Shown here: piece by piece, positions 41,001 to 49,500 of the stretch
How the letters are laid out: each line of letters starts with the position of its first letter
How positions within the stretch are numbered: the first letter of the stretch is position 1
Assembly: GCA_963807425.1 (NCBI GenBank)
Contig: CAWEBZ010000006.1
Location: 124,001-188,000, forward strand
Reading direction: 5' to 3'
Source of the DNA: VRUE01 sp963807425
Lineage (GTDB): Bacteria; Actinomycetota; Thermoleophilia; Solirubrobacterales; 70-9
Length of the DNA: 64,000 bases
Program-made: the position numbers and the translations under genes
Notes under the pieces: model-generated
What the model saw: only the letters and a program-made list of their open reading frames with translations
What the model was told of the DNA's origin: nothing
Database searches by the model: none

Positions 41001-41393
41001 TTCAGGGACGGCGCCCTGCGTCTGATCTCGAACGGGGCCACGGCCGGCGGCGGCCGCTTCGTGGAAGCAACCCCCGATGGCTCAGACGTCTTCTTCACCA
41101 CCCCCGCGCAGCTGGTCTCCTCGGACCTGGGTGTCACGGTAGACCTCTACGACGCTCGGGTCGGCGGCGGCTTTCCCCAGCCCGTTGCGCCACCCGATTG
41201 CGAGGGAGACGCCTGCGCGCCGCCGCCCAGCGTTCCCAACGACCCGACTCCTGCTAGCTCCGTCTACTCGGGCTCCGGTAGTCCCAGTGCCAGAGCCAAG
41301 GCGCGCTGCGCCCAGGGCAAGGTCCGTCGAGCGGGCCGCTGCGCCAAGAAGACAAAGAAACGAGCCAATCGCAACCGGAGGGCAAGCCGATGA
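38076..41393 (+). CDS. Large secreted NHL/beta-propeller protein, envelope cassette 1
   Basis: 1105 residues from the GTG at 38076, chosen because GGGAGAG precedes it and cassette 2 uses the same position. Signal peptide: IRFAVATLFGFLAVAAFAFA. Residues ~25-330 hold NHL-type blades (NPRNVAVDSSSGEVYVLD, GVAVDPAGAVYVANRNP, HGVAVNSSTGDLYATD). A fibronectin-like domain follows (STSAKLLADIGPEGHATTYH ... YHYRLIAENAHG). A second TolB/PD40-like propeller begins FQLPEGRGYERISPADTNGY. The end is LYDARVGGGFPQP, a proline/Cys stretch and a highly basic tail. It is probably exported and held at the envelope by the cationic tail; function unknown. Confidence 0.82.
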   Translation: MRSIAKIRFAVATLFGFLAVAAFAFASPVFDHDFGSFSNPRNVAVDSSSGEVYVLDTGSNAIQKFDADGNPAEFSALGSNVLDGAGAGEADQTPQDGFAFTDAAQLAIDESGGVNDGTIYVTSVDLAVLDIFSQSGTYLGHLTGSDVPGHSIFTPCGVAVDPAGAVYVANRNPTAIHRFEPTGGLVADSDWDSRLIPFASLGTVCSLGVDAGDRLYTSSAPSGPLTRYDPSQFSSDPQGEPQEGTEIDPLATAFTIDRASGDVYADRANAIAQYNESGLLLGTFAESDLFDSHGVAVNSSTGDLYATDSLFATAKLFSAPAPAPPTIAHQRTDQVHSTSAKLLADIGPEGHATTYHAEYGTVGPCSVPASACNPAPEQSAGLGFAAVTAFAQVNGLSPDTTYHYRLIAENAHGVVAGPDYTFRTYPLTAGFQLPEGRGYERISPADTNGYPVAPLGVRSTSPSGDRVVFQASKGSVPGTAAGVVGDPLLATRGPSGWSSESLIPNTPVSSALFGDVPYVRAISGDLSEHLVETQSMLTADAPVIEPPPAFETHEKNLYLRDSSGVYHVLNPLYPVSTGATSAYAASTPDLGHIVFSSYRPQLDDPEIADFESHLYEWYDGDLRLVSVRPDGTPQPKTLVGGSTNNLGLQHPISEDGTRIYFHLRGEGDDDYGSIYVRENGSSTTHVNASQRTVPDPNGPLPALFLAAEAAQGGKALFSSCEQLTDDSTASSDLADPTGGTCQLSSVGTKPGADKSDLYLYDADTGTLSDLTTADSSGGDFMGFIGASDDLGRIYFAARGVLAQGAAPAQVNIYVWDHGTMRFVGAPLAESINPAETGLNPVQDDFNWNVNGYAYARAARVSANGRYLLFTSRADLTAYDNSGPKCFLDGSSESIGRQCSEVYRYDVNTDQLACLSCPLSGIRSSGDSQLLSETDAFNGGLYSAPPINQLDDGTAYFETPNRLVAEDTNAEYDVYQFRDGALRLISNGATAGGGRFVEATPDGSDVFFTTPAQLVSSDLGVTVDLYDARVGGGFPQPVAPPDCEGDACAPPPSVPNDPTPASSVYSGSGSPSARAKARCAQGKVRRAGRCAKKTKKRANRNRRASR

Positions 41394-44260
41394 CGATCAG
41401 AATGACCCTCGTCAGTGCCTTTGCCTGCGCTCTTGCCGCCGCGGCTTTTGCGCCTCCCGCCCAAGCTGACTTCCACATTGTCGAGACAGAGGCCGGAGTC
41501 TATGACGCTTTCGGAGCGCCCGGCGACCAGGCCGCAGGGCATCCCTATTTGGCGACCACCCATTTCACGCTCAGCTCCAAAGGGTATTTCCAGCCGGAAG
41601 GCAATCTCAGGGACGTCAAAGTCGAGGTGCCGGCAGGCACTGTCGTCAATCCGCAGGCGACCCCGTCCCTCTGCGCTCCCGTGCAGCTGACCGCCGCCCC
41701 TCAAAGGCATGATTGCCCACCTGGCTCACAGGTTGGCGTAGCTCATATCTATTGGCCCAGTTCCGGTGTCGACCAAAATTTCCTTGCGACGGGCCCAACC
41801 GATTTTCCGATCTTCAACATGGTTCCCAGTGTCGGTTCCCCGGCGACGCTCTCCTTCGCCATTGCCGGGACCGTGACCAACATAGTCCCGCGCCTGCGCA
41901 GCGACGGCGACTACGGGATAACCGCGAGCGTCAGGAACGTCTCCCAGTTCGTCCCGCTGGTTGGCTCGGACGTCGAACTTTGGGGGGTGCCAACCGACCC
42001 GAGCCATAACGCACTGCGCTACTGCCGCGACACAAGCCTGCTGGAACCGGAAGTGGCCTACGGCTGCTCCCCGACCGGAGAACCCATCCCCTTCCTCACC
42101 AATCCAGCCGACTGCGCGGATAGCCCCCTGCCCACCACCATGCACTTCGCTTCCTGGCAGGAACCGCAGAACTTCATCTCCAAAACCGTCACCGCCGATA
42201 AGAACGGCAACCCGTCCGCCGTGGTCGGTTGCTCGGAGGTGCCCTTCGAACCCACGATGGACTCCTCTCCTTCAGCCGACAGCGCGGAGACGCCCTCTGG
42301 CCTGGAGGTCGAGATCGACGTTCCTCAAGACGGACTGATCAACCCCGACGGCATCGCCCACGCACACATCAAGAAGACGACCTTCACGCTCCCGGAGGGA
42401 GTGACGCTCAATCCCTCCTCTGGGGAGGGATTGAGCGGCTGCACGCCGGCTCAGTATGCGACCGAGACGGCAAGCTCGGCTCCAGGAGCCGGTTGCCCCA
42501 ACGGCTCGAAGGTCGGTTCGGTCGAGGTCGAGACGCCGCTGCTCAAAGAGCACCTGACGGGGTCCCTCTTCCTCGCCCAGCCCAATGACCCAAGTACCCC
42601 AGGGGCCGAGAACCCCTTCGACTCCCTGGTCGCCCTCTACATAGTCGCCAAGAGCCCCGAGAGAGGCGTAGTCGTCAAGCTCCCCGGCAAGGTCGAGCCC
42701 GACCAGAGAACCGGTCAGCTCGTGACAACCTTCGACGATCTCCCACAGCTCCCCTTCAGCCACTTCTCCTTCAAGTTCAGAGAGGGTGGCAGAGCTCCCC
42801 TCGTCACTCCGCGTGCCTGCGGCACCTACGAGATCCAGGCCGACTTCGTCCCCTGGTCCGCAGCGGACCCAGACAACCCAACCCCCGCCGAGGTCGAGCA
42901 CACCACCTCCCAGTTCAAAGTCACAAGGGGAGCAGGAGGAGGCCCCTGCCCCGCAGGAGGTCTGCCGCCCTTCAAACCTGGTCTCATCGCCGGCACGATC
43001 AACAACGCAGCAGGGAGCTTCTCCCCATTCAACGTGCGCCTCTTCCGTAATGACGGCGAACAGGAGTTCACCCGCTTCTCGATCAAGCTGCCGCCGGGGA
43101 TAACGGCGAAGCTAGCCGGTACCCCGTTCTGCCCAGACGCTGCGATCGAGGCGGCGAAGTCGAAGACGGGCACTGCGGAGTTGGCAACCCCATCCTGTCC
43201 GGCGGCTTCCGAGGTGGGTAGGACCCTGGTCGGCGCCGGAGTCGGCTCGATTCTCACCTACGTTCCCGGCAAGATCTACCTGGCCGGCCCGTATAACGGC
43301 AGCGCTCTATCGATAGCCGCGATCACCGCGGCCAAGGTAGGCCCCTTCGACGTCGGCACCGTAGTCGTGCGCCAGGCGCTGAAAGTCGACCCAGAGACGG
43401 CGGAAGCCTTCATCGACTCGGTCGGCTCGGACCCGATCCCCCACATCATCGACGGGATCGTCGTCCACGCGAGGGACATCCGCGCCTATGTCGACAAACC
43501 CGAGTTCGTCCTCAACCCGACCGATTGCGACAAAACCTCGACCGCGAGCACCCTGCTCGGCTCGGGCCTGGACTTCGCCTCCGATGCCGACAACAACCCG
43601 ATCACGATCACGAGCCCCTTCCAGGCAGCCGATTGCGCCGCCCTGCCCTTCAAGCCGAAGCTGTCCCTGAGGCTCCTCGGTGGCACCATGCGAGGCGACC
43701 ACCCCCGCTTCAGGGCCCACCTGAAGATGCGGGGAATCGGCGAAGCGACGATCGAGGCAGCCCAGGTGACCCTGCCCAAATCGGAGTTCCTCGAGAACGC
43801 CAACATCAGGACGATCTGCACCAGGGTCCAGTTCGCCAAAGGATCGATACCCGGAGAAGCCTGTCCCGCCGCATCGGTCTACGGCTACGCCAAAGCGACC
43901 ACGCCGATTCTCGACGAGCCGGTCCAAGGCCCGGTCTTCCTGCGCTCATCCGAACACGAGCTCCCCGACCTGGTCGTAGCGCTTCATAGCGGCAGGATCG
44001 ACGTCAACCTGGTGGGCAGGATCGACTCGGTCAAAGGTGGAGGCCTGCGGAGCACCTTCGAATCTGTCCCAGACGCACCGGTAAGCGAATTCACGCTGAC
44101 CATGCAGGGCGGCAAAAAGGGCCTCCTGGTCAACTCGACAAACCTCTGCAAAGGCACCCACAAGGCCAAAGTCGCCTTTGACGGCCACAACGGCAAGGTC
44201 TCTGACTCGAGGATCCCGTTGAAGGCCAAGTGCCCCAAAGCCAAGCGCAAGGCTCGCTAG
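41390..44260 (+). CDS. Large secreted four-module protein, envelope cassette 1
   Basis: 956 residues with signal peptide LVSAFACALAAAAFAPPAQA. The body contains four repeats of a Cys-x(n)-CP-x-x-S-x-x-G module (DCPPGSQVG, GCPNGSKVG, SCPAASEVG, ACPAASVYG), each with an upstream partner cysteine that could form a disulfide. AGHPYLATTHF near the N-terminus and FDDLPQLPFSHFSFKF in the middle also recur in the cassette 2 relative. The basic tail is CPKAKRKAR. The ATG overlaps the previous stop (ATGA). No named family is recognised; a surface or adhesin-like role is inferred. Confidence 0.78.
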   Translation: MTIRMTLVSAFACALAAAAFAPPAQADFHIVETEAGVYDAFGAPGDQAAGHPYLATTHFTLSSKGYFQPEGNLRDVKVEVPAGTVVNPQATPSLCAPVQLTAAPQRHDCPPGSQVGVAHIYWPSSGVDQNFLATGPTDFPIFNMVPSVGSPATLSFAIAGTVTNIVPRLRSDGDYGITASVRNVSQFVPLVGSDVELWGVPTDPSHNALRYCRDTSLLEPEVAYGCSPTGEPIPFLTNPADCADSPLPTTMHFASWQEPQNFISKTVTADKNGNPSAVVGCSEVPFEPTMDSSPSADSAETPSGLEVEIDVPQDGLINPDGIAHAHIKKTTFTLPEGVTLNPSSGEGLSGCTPAQYATETASSAPGAGCPNGSKVGSVEVETPLLKEHLTGSLFLAQPNDPSTPGAENPFDSLVALYIVAKSPERGVVVKLPGKVEPDQRTGQLVTTFDDLPQLPFSHFSFKFREGGRAPLVTPRACGTYEIQADFVPWSAADPDNPTPAEVEHTTSQFKVTRGAGGGPCPAGGLPPFKPGLIAGTINNAAGSFSPFNVRLFRNDGEQEFTRFSIKLPPGITAKLAGTPFCPDAAIEAAKSKTGTAELATPSCPAASEVGRTLVGAGVGSILTYVPGKIYLAGPYNGSALSIAAITAAKVGPFDVGTVVVRQALKVDPETAEAFIDSVGSDPIPHIIDGIVVHARDIRAYVDKPEFVLNPTDCDKTSTASTLLGSGLDFASDADNNPITITSPFQAADCAALPFKPKLSLRLLGGTMRGDHPRFRAHLKMRGIGEATIEAAQVTLPKSEFLENANIRTICTRVQFAKGSIPGEACPAASVYGYAKATTPILDEPVQGPVFLRSSEHELPDLVVALHSGRIDVNLVGRIDSVKGGGLRSTFESVPDAPVSEFTLTMQGGKKGLLVNSTNLCKGTHKAKVAFDGHNGKVSDSRIPLKAKCPKAKRKAR

Positions 44261-44263
44261 CCC

Positions 44264-45046
44264 GTGAGCAGGAGAGTCAAAGCGGGAGCGCTGGGATCGG
44301 CGTTCCTGCTGACCTGTGTAGCGATCGCAACCGCGGCGACGGTCCAGCAGGAAGGCCTGCGCATAACGGTGCTGAGCCAGATCCAGCCCTACAAGCTCCC
44401 TAGGGCCAAACCCGCCCCGATCGCCGTCTTCGTCGCCGGGCATCTCGACAACGCTAAAGGTGGCGTCCCCCCGCAACTGCAGAAGTTGACCATCGACGTC
44501 AACAAAAACGGCCTCTTGCAGTCCAAGGGCCTGCCTTCCTGCCAGATCGCCCAGGTGCAACCGGCCTCCACCGAAAGAGCCCTATCCAACTGCCGCGAGG
44601 CCCTGGTCGGATCGGGTCGGTTCTGGGCCAACATCGTCCTCCCCGACCAAGGCGCCTACAGAACTCAAGGCCGCCTGCTGATCTTCAACGGCAGAAAAGG
44701 AAAGAAGCCCGTCCTCTTGGCGCACATCTACACCTCCCAGCCCTTCAACACCTCCTTCGTCATTCCCTTCTCGATCAGGCACATCTCCAAAGGCCCCTAT
44801 GGCACACGCCTATCCGCATCGCTGCCCCAGGCCCTGGGCACCTGGGGCTTCCTGGACCGGATCAAGCTCACCTTGCGACGCAAATACACCTATGAGGGCC
44901 GCCAGCTCTCCTACTTCAATGCTGCCTGCGCCGCGCCCAAGGAAGCAAAGCGAGCTTCCTTCCCGCTTGCCTATGCCAGATTCGACTTCGCCGGGCGTCC
45001 CTCGATCGGAGCGACTGTGGAAAAGACCTGTGGGGTGAAGGAGTGA
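44264..45046 (+). CDS. Secreted protein of unknown function, envelope cassette 1
   Basis: 260 residues from GTG 44264, with signal peptide LGSAFLLTCVAIATAATV. The mature part has PYKLPRAKPAPIAVFVAGHL, LTIDVNKNGLLQSKGLPSCQ, CREALVGSGRFWANIVLP, and a C-terminal beta-rich region ending with TCGVKE. CQ...NC and later cysteines may pair. The CREALVGSG step echoes the CP-x-x-S-x-x-G modules next door. It is unique to cassette 1 in this window. It starts 3 bp after the previous stop and overlaps the next gene. Confidence 0.72.
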   Translation: MSRRVKAGALGSAFLLTCVAIATAATVQQEGLRITVLSQIQPYKLPRAKPAPIAVFVAGHLDNAKGGVPPQLQKLTIDVNKNGLLQSKGLPSCQIAQVQPASTERALSNCREALVGSGRFWANIVLPDQGAYRTQGRLLIFNGRKGKKPVLLAHIYTSQPFNTSFVIPFSIRHISKGPYGTRLSASLPQALGTWGFLDRIKLTLRRKYTYEGRQLSYFNAACAAPKEAKRASFPLAYARFDFAGRPSIGATVEKTCGVKE

Positions 45047-46086
45047 GAAGGACCGTCGCGACCCTTGCGCTCTCGGCGCTTTGCTTTGCCTCCAGCGCCC
45101 TTGCCGAATATGACCCGATCGGTGCCGGCACCACGAAGCTCGTCCTCGACCAGCGTTTCTCGAGCTTCCTGAAGAAGAATGGGATCGAGCTGAGCGCCAC
45201 TTCCCCGGCCAAAGGCAAAGGCAAGACGTTCACCCTTCCCGTCTCGGGCGGCACCCTCGACCCGACCATCGGCAAAGGCTCGATCGACCAGGAAGGAGCC
45301 TTGGTCTTCGAAAGCGGCAAAAAGCGCGTCCCGCTGCGCAGCCTCAACGTCAAAACCAAGAGCTCCCCCCTGATCGCCAAGGTCGGAGGGAGCCAGCTGA
45401 AGATCGCCACCTCCAAAAAGCTCTCGGCAAAGCGAGAAGGCTTTGACTCCTCCTTCTCGGCAAAGAGCCTGAAGCTGACCGCCAAGGTCGCCACCCGGCT
45501 CAACAAGAAGCTCGATCCGAAAGTCGAGTTCAAAGAGGGACAGCCGATTGGGTCCCTCCTAAGCAAGACCCAGCCTCAGCTGATCACGATCCAAGAAGCA
45601 AACCGGGCGACGATCACCTTGGACCCGACCTTCTTTTCAAAGCTCGATTCCCGCTTCGTCTCGCTAAACCCGATCTCTCCCGCCGAACGCCAGGGGCTCT
45701 CCTTCAGCTTCCCGATCATCAAGGGTGGGCAGATTGCCCCCAACGGCTCTGAAGGGACCTTGAGAACCGGAGGGACGATGGAACTGCTGCAGCTCGGGGG
45801 CGGCCAGGTCTTCTGGAAGGAATTCTGGCTTGACCTCGGAGCCAAGAGCGACACCGCGGAAGTAGAGGTCGTCCCTGAGAAGCTGGGACGGATAGGTGTC
45901 CTCGGTCTTGGGCCCGCCGCTTTCTCTCCCGACCCGGCGACCAGGACCGTCTCGCTTGCCGGAGCGCCCCTGACCCTGCAGGCAGAGACCGCGGCGGCTT
46001 TGAACCGGGCCTTCGCCCAGGGGCAGGCGGTCTTTGGGGCGGGAGAGCTCGTGGGGGCGCTTTCGTTTGTGGCGGTGGGGGAGTAG
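45043..46086 (+). CDS. Secreted two-domain protein, HtaA-like pattern, envelope cassette 1
   Basis: 347 residues with signal peptide LALSALCFASSALA. Two similar beta-rich halves can be aligned: LVLDQRFSSFLKKNGIELSA ... TFTLPVSGGTLDP and LDPTFFSKLDSRFVSLNPIS ... SFPIIKGGQIAPN. The GGxLDP...GxLVFESGKKRVPLRSLNV pattern weakly resembles HtaA (haemin-binding/surface) domains, but I would not assign that function. No cysteine is seen in the mature part. It starts at GTG 45043 overlapping the upstream stop and is the last gene of cassette 1. Confidence 0.7.
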   Translation: MRRTVATLALSALCFASSALAEYDPIGAGTTKLVLDQRFSSFLKKNGIELSATSPAKGKGKTFTLPVSGGTLDPTIGKGSIDQEGALVFESGKKRVPLRSLNVKTKSSPLIAKVGGSQLKIATSKKLSAKREGFDSSFSAKSLKLTAKVATRLNKKLDPKVEFKEGQPIGSLLSKTQPQLITIQEANRATITLDPTFFSKLDSRFVSLNPISPAERQGLSFSFPIIKGGQIAPNGSEGTLRTGGTMELLQLGGGQVFWKEFWLDLGAKSDTAEVEVVPEKLGRIGVLGLGPAAFSPDPATRTVSLAGAPLTLQAETAAALNRAFAQGQAVFGAGELVGALSFVAVGE

Positions 46087-46148
46087 GGCTTGTCTGCCTA
46101 GCTGGGCTGGGGTATCGCACCAGATGCCTTGTGGGGCCGGCCACCTGC

Positions 46149-46309
46149 CGTCCCCGTCCTCACCCCCTACCTCTCGTCTCCTTTGGTCGGGCTCGTGACC
46201 CCGGTCGACGCCGCTGTCGCCCGCCGCTGATCGAGGGTCTGGCGGCGTCGAGCCAACCCCGCCGTTGACCCGCTCGTCGCGCGGCGCTCGCCGAGCCGCC
46301 CACACCTAG
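46149..46309 (+). pseudogene. Decayed 3' fragment of the NAD(P)-binding gene
   Basis: This stretch aligns with 37611-37814, the last ~200 bp of the intact NAD(P)-binding gene, including the shared CACCCC-TACCTCTCGTCTC and GTCGACGCCGCTGT blocks and a matching terminal TAG. A deletion of roughly 40 bp and several frameshifts remove coding capacity. It shows that DNA from just upstream of cassette 1 was copied to the front of cassette 2. Confidence 0.75.
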
Positions 46310-46355
46310 AAGAGGCTTCTCAACCGGGGAACTGCGCGTTCCTAAATGCGCGGGA

Positions 46356-46373
46356 ATGGCTCTAGCAAGCCAT
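46356..46373. promoter_or_regulatory. Dyad upstream of cassette 2 promoter
   Basis: ATGGCT and AGCCAT pair around CTAGCA, 25 bp before the -35 box. It is the counterpart of 37859-37876, with compensating base changes. Confidence 0.45.
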
Positions 46374-46398
46374 AAAAGCAGAGCTTTCCGAGATCTCC

Positions 46399-46428
46399 TT
46401 GACATCTACATACTCGTTTGTTTACGCT
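46399..46428 (+). promoter_or_regulatory. Promoter of envelope cassette 2
   Basis: A consensus -35 TTGACA is followed after 18 bp by TACGCT. It lies in an AT-rich island about 150 nt before the GTG at 46577. It is slightly stronger on paper than the cassette 1 promoter. Confidence 0.55.
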
Positions 46429-46452
46429 CCAGTTCCTATTTAAGACGAGAAC

Positions 46453-46479
46453 GTTCGGATAACGAACCAACTTGTTCGC
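46453..46479 (+). promoter_or_regulatory. Conserved leader box, copy 2
   Basis: GTTCG-N6-GAACCAA-N3-GTTCGC, identical in sequence to copy 1 over all 27 positions, begins about 18 nt after the expected transcription start. Identity here exceeds that of the surrounding leader, which suggests selection. Confidence 0.5.
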
Positions 46480-46576
46480 AATAGGGCAGCAGGGAAAGCA
46501 AAACAGGGAAACCGAGCCCACGGGGGCCGCCAAGGGAAGCGGCCGGTAGAGGGGCTCACGGGACAAGGAGAGCTAC

Positions 46577-49500
46577 GTGAGAGGCCAAGCGAAGGCACCG
46601 TCCGCGGGATCGACTTCGGGCACCGGCAGCGACCGTGGTTCCCTGGGACGCGCGGCGATCGTCGCACTTGCCCTTTTCGGCCTGACCCTCGTCCTCGGTC
46701 TTACCTCCGCCTTGGCCGGCAAGGAGCCGATCGCCCTCTTCGGCCCCAGCGGTGCGGTCGCTGTCAACCAGAGCACCGGCGAGGTCTACGTCCAGGACTA
46801 CGAAGCCAACAAAATCCAGCGCTTCGACGCCGACGGCAACTTCATCTCCGAGTTCGGCTCAGAAGGCTCCGGCGAGGGCCAGTTCAACTTCGGGTTCACG
46901 GGCACCGGGCTTGCCGTCGATCCCGCCGATGGGGAGCTCTACGTCGCCGACGTCGGTAACCACCGAGTGCAGAAGTTCGACGAAGACGGCAACTATGTCT
47001 CCGAGTTCGGTAGCGAAGGCTCGGGAGCGGGGCAGTTCGCCGGGTTCGTGATGGGGATCGGCGTGAATCCGATCAGTGGCGAAGTCTACGTCGCCGACAC
47101 GGGCAACGACCGTGTCCAGCGCTTCGATTCCTCTGGCAACTATGCAGGCCAGTTCGGCGGCCTGGGCTCGGGTAACGGTCAGTTCGACAGCCCCCGCGAC
47201 ATCGGGATCGATTCGACAGGGGATGTCTACGTCGTCGATCGCCAGAATTCGCGGGTTCAGAAGTTTAGTTCGAGCGGTTTCTTCCTGTCGGTCTTTTATA
47301 CGCCGTCGGGTCCCCTCCTTGGGCGCACTCCCCGGCAGGTCGAGGTCGACCCAGCCACCGATCATGTCTACATCACCCAGGTAGGCGATAACCACTCTGG
47401 CGGCGACATCCCCGACCGCATCCTGGAGTTCTCCCCGGGGGGCGAGCAGGTGGACACGCATTCACCCTTCGGCGACCTCGCCGAAGCCGGCCTAGCCCTC
47501 AACTCCTCGAGCGGCCGCATCTACGAGGCCAGCACGAGCGGCATCGCCATCCTCGACGATGTCACGCCCCCGACGGCCACGCTCGCCCCGACGCCGGTCA
47601 CCGACATCACGACCACGAGCGCCACCTTCCACGGTTCGGTCGACCCAGGCGGCGAACCGGCCTCCTACCGCTTCGAGTACAGCCCCGACGGAGTCGACTG
47701 GATCCATGTTCCGGATACCGACGTTGAGATAGGCAGCGGCTCCAGCGACGTGCCTGTCGAACAGTCGATCGGCGGCTTGGAGCCCGGCAAGACCTACCGC
47801 CTGCGCCTCTTCGCCAATCGCCCGCTGTTCGGCGGAACCGGCGCGACGACCAGCGCCGAGACGATCTTCACGATGGACCCGATACCCCCCTCGGCTGAGA
47901 CCGTTGGCTGGCCCTATCGCACATCGACAACCCTGAGCCTGGCCGCGCGCATCAACCCCCACAACACGGCGACGACCTACTACTTCGAATACGGGCCGAC
48001 GAGCAGCTACGGCTCGACGGTCCCCGCAGCCGAAGACGGCGATGCCGGCGACGGCGCCCTTGCCAAGCTCGTGCTGGAGGAGCTCTCGGGCCTCGCCCCC
48101 AGCACCGCAATCCATTACCGCATCGTCGCCAGCAACGCGGCAGGGACGGTGACCGGCGAGGACCGGGTCGCAAGCACTCGCGCCCAAGACGAGGTGTTCG
48201 GCCACGGCCGCGTTCCAGGCCCTCCCGGCAGCGACCGCGCCTACGAGCAGGTCAACCTGCCCGATACCAACGGGAATCAGATCAGCACGGTTGGCGGAAT
48301 CGCCACTAGCGGTAACCGAGTGCTGTACGCAATCGGCGGCGGCACGCCGCAATCCCAAAATGGGGAACGGTCCCAGTACGTTGCGGAGCGCACCGCTTCG
48401 GGCTGGAAATCGGTCAACATCGAACCCACCCGTGCGGATGCCAACGGAGGCTTCGGCTGGTATCCACACGGCAACGGCGATCTATCGGAGGTCGCCAACT
48501 TCGTGCAAAGGCGAGATGGCCGAGTTTCATTCTGGTCTCTTCATCCCGGTGGCTCGCCTGTCCCTATCGGCAGCAGCGTGGACGCACCCGACGGTATTGC
48601 TGGATACGGCTCCTCGCAGGACATGTCGACCCACATAGTCGCCGTAAACAGCAATATCTTCGAAGTTACTTCGACGGGTCTGGAGATGGTTGGCCTGTTG
48701 CCTGACGATACACCGCCTCTCTGCGGTATCGGTGGCGACAACATAACTCGGTGGCTGGCTGGAGCCCAATCGGACAGCGCATGGCCCGAAACACACCAGA
48801 TTTCCAGCGATGGCAGGCGCATATTTTTCAACGCAAGAGATAGCTGCGGTTCTTCGAAGCTTTTCATGCGCGAAGCGGATTCGACCGGGAGTCTCGCCAA
48901 CGGTGAGACCACCTTGGTGTCGGGTACGCCGCTGTCGGGACCCGATTGGAGCAGGGTCTTTCTATCGGCAACGCCCGGCGGTCCTGATGATCCCGATCCC
49001 AAGGTCTTCTTCTGGACGAAATCCAGGCTCGCCTCTGAGGATGAAGTAACCGCAGAGAACCCGGAAAACCCCAACGAGTTCTTGCCCAATGGCGGAGATA
49101 TCTACAGCTACAGCTTGCTGTCGGGAAGTACGGATTGCCTGACATGCATTGCTCCTCATGCAGACGTAATCCTTAGCAATGGCGGCGCTCCATACGAAGG
49201 GATCGCGGTAGCCGAGGACGGTTCCAGGATCTATTTCGCTTCGACTCGGGCGCTCATCGAGGGCGAGGGCATCGAGAACGCCGCCAATATCTACCGCTAC
49301 GACGTAGCGGCGGATGAGCTGTCCTACGTGGCTACCGCGAATATGGCGGGAGATGGCGTCGAGGGTGTGGTGGGTATAGACGTCGAGGGCGGAGAGGCCC
49401 TCTCATCAAATGGGTCGGTGCTCATCTTCAGGTCATCGGCGCCCAGTCTCAATCCTCTCACCGATAGCGACAACGGTGGCTTCCAGCAGTACTACCGTTA

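Larger units (their letters stand above)
46149..46577 (+). repeat. Duplicated gene-end, promoter and leader region before cassette 2
   Basis: The region matches 37611-38076: gene fragment, dyad, promoter, leader box, the GGCCGCC-AAGGGAA-GCGGCC leader hairpin and the GTG start all occur in the same order and spacing. Similarity is strongest in the leader (about 46440-46577). Apart from the gene remnant, the 46087-46576 intergenic stretch holds only these signals and no other gene. Confidence 0.78.

Noticed and set aside
45043..46086. Firm naming as an HtaA heme-binding protein
   Set aside because: Only a loose strand pattern is shared; no conserved heme-binding histidine or tyrosine block could be pointed to.
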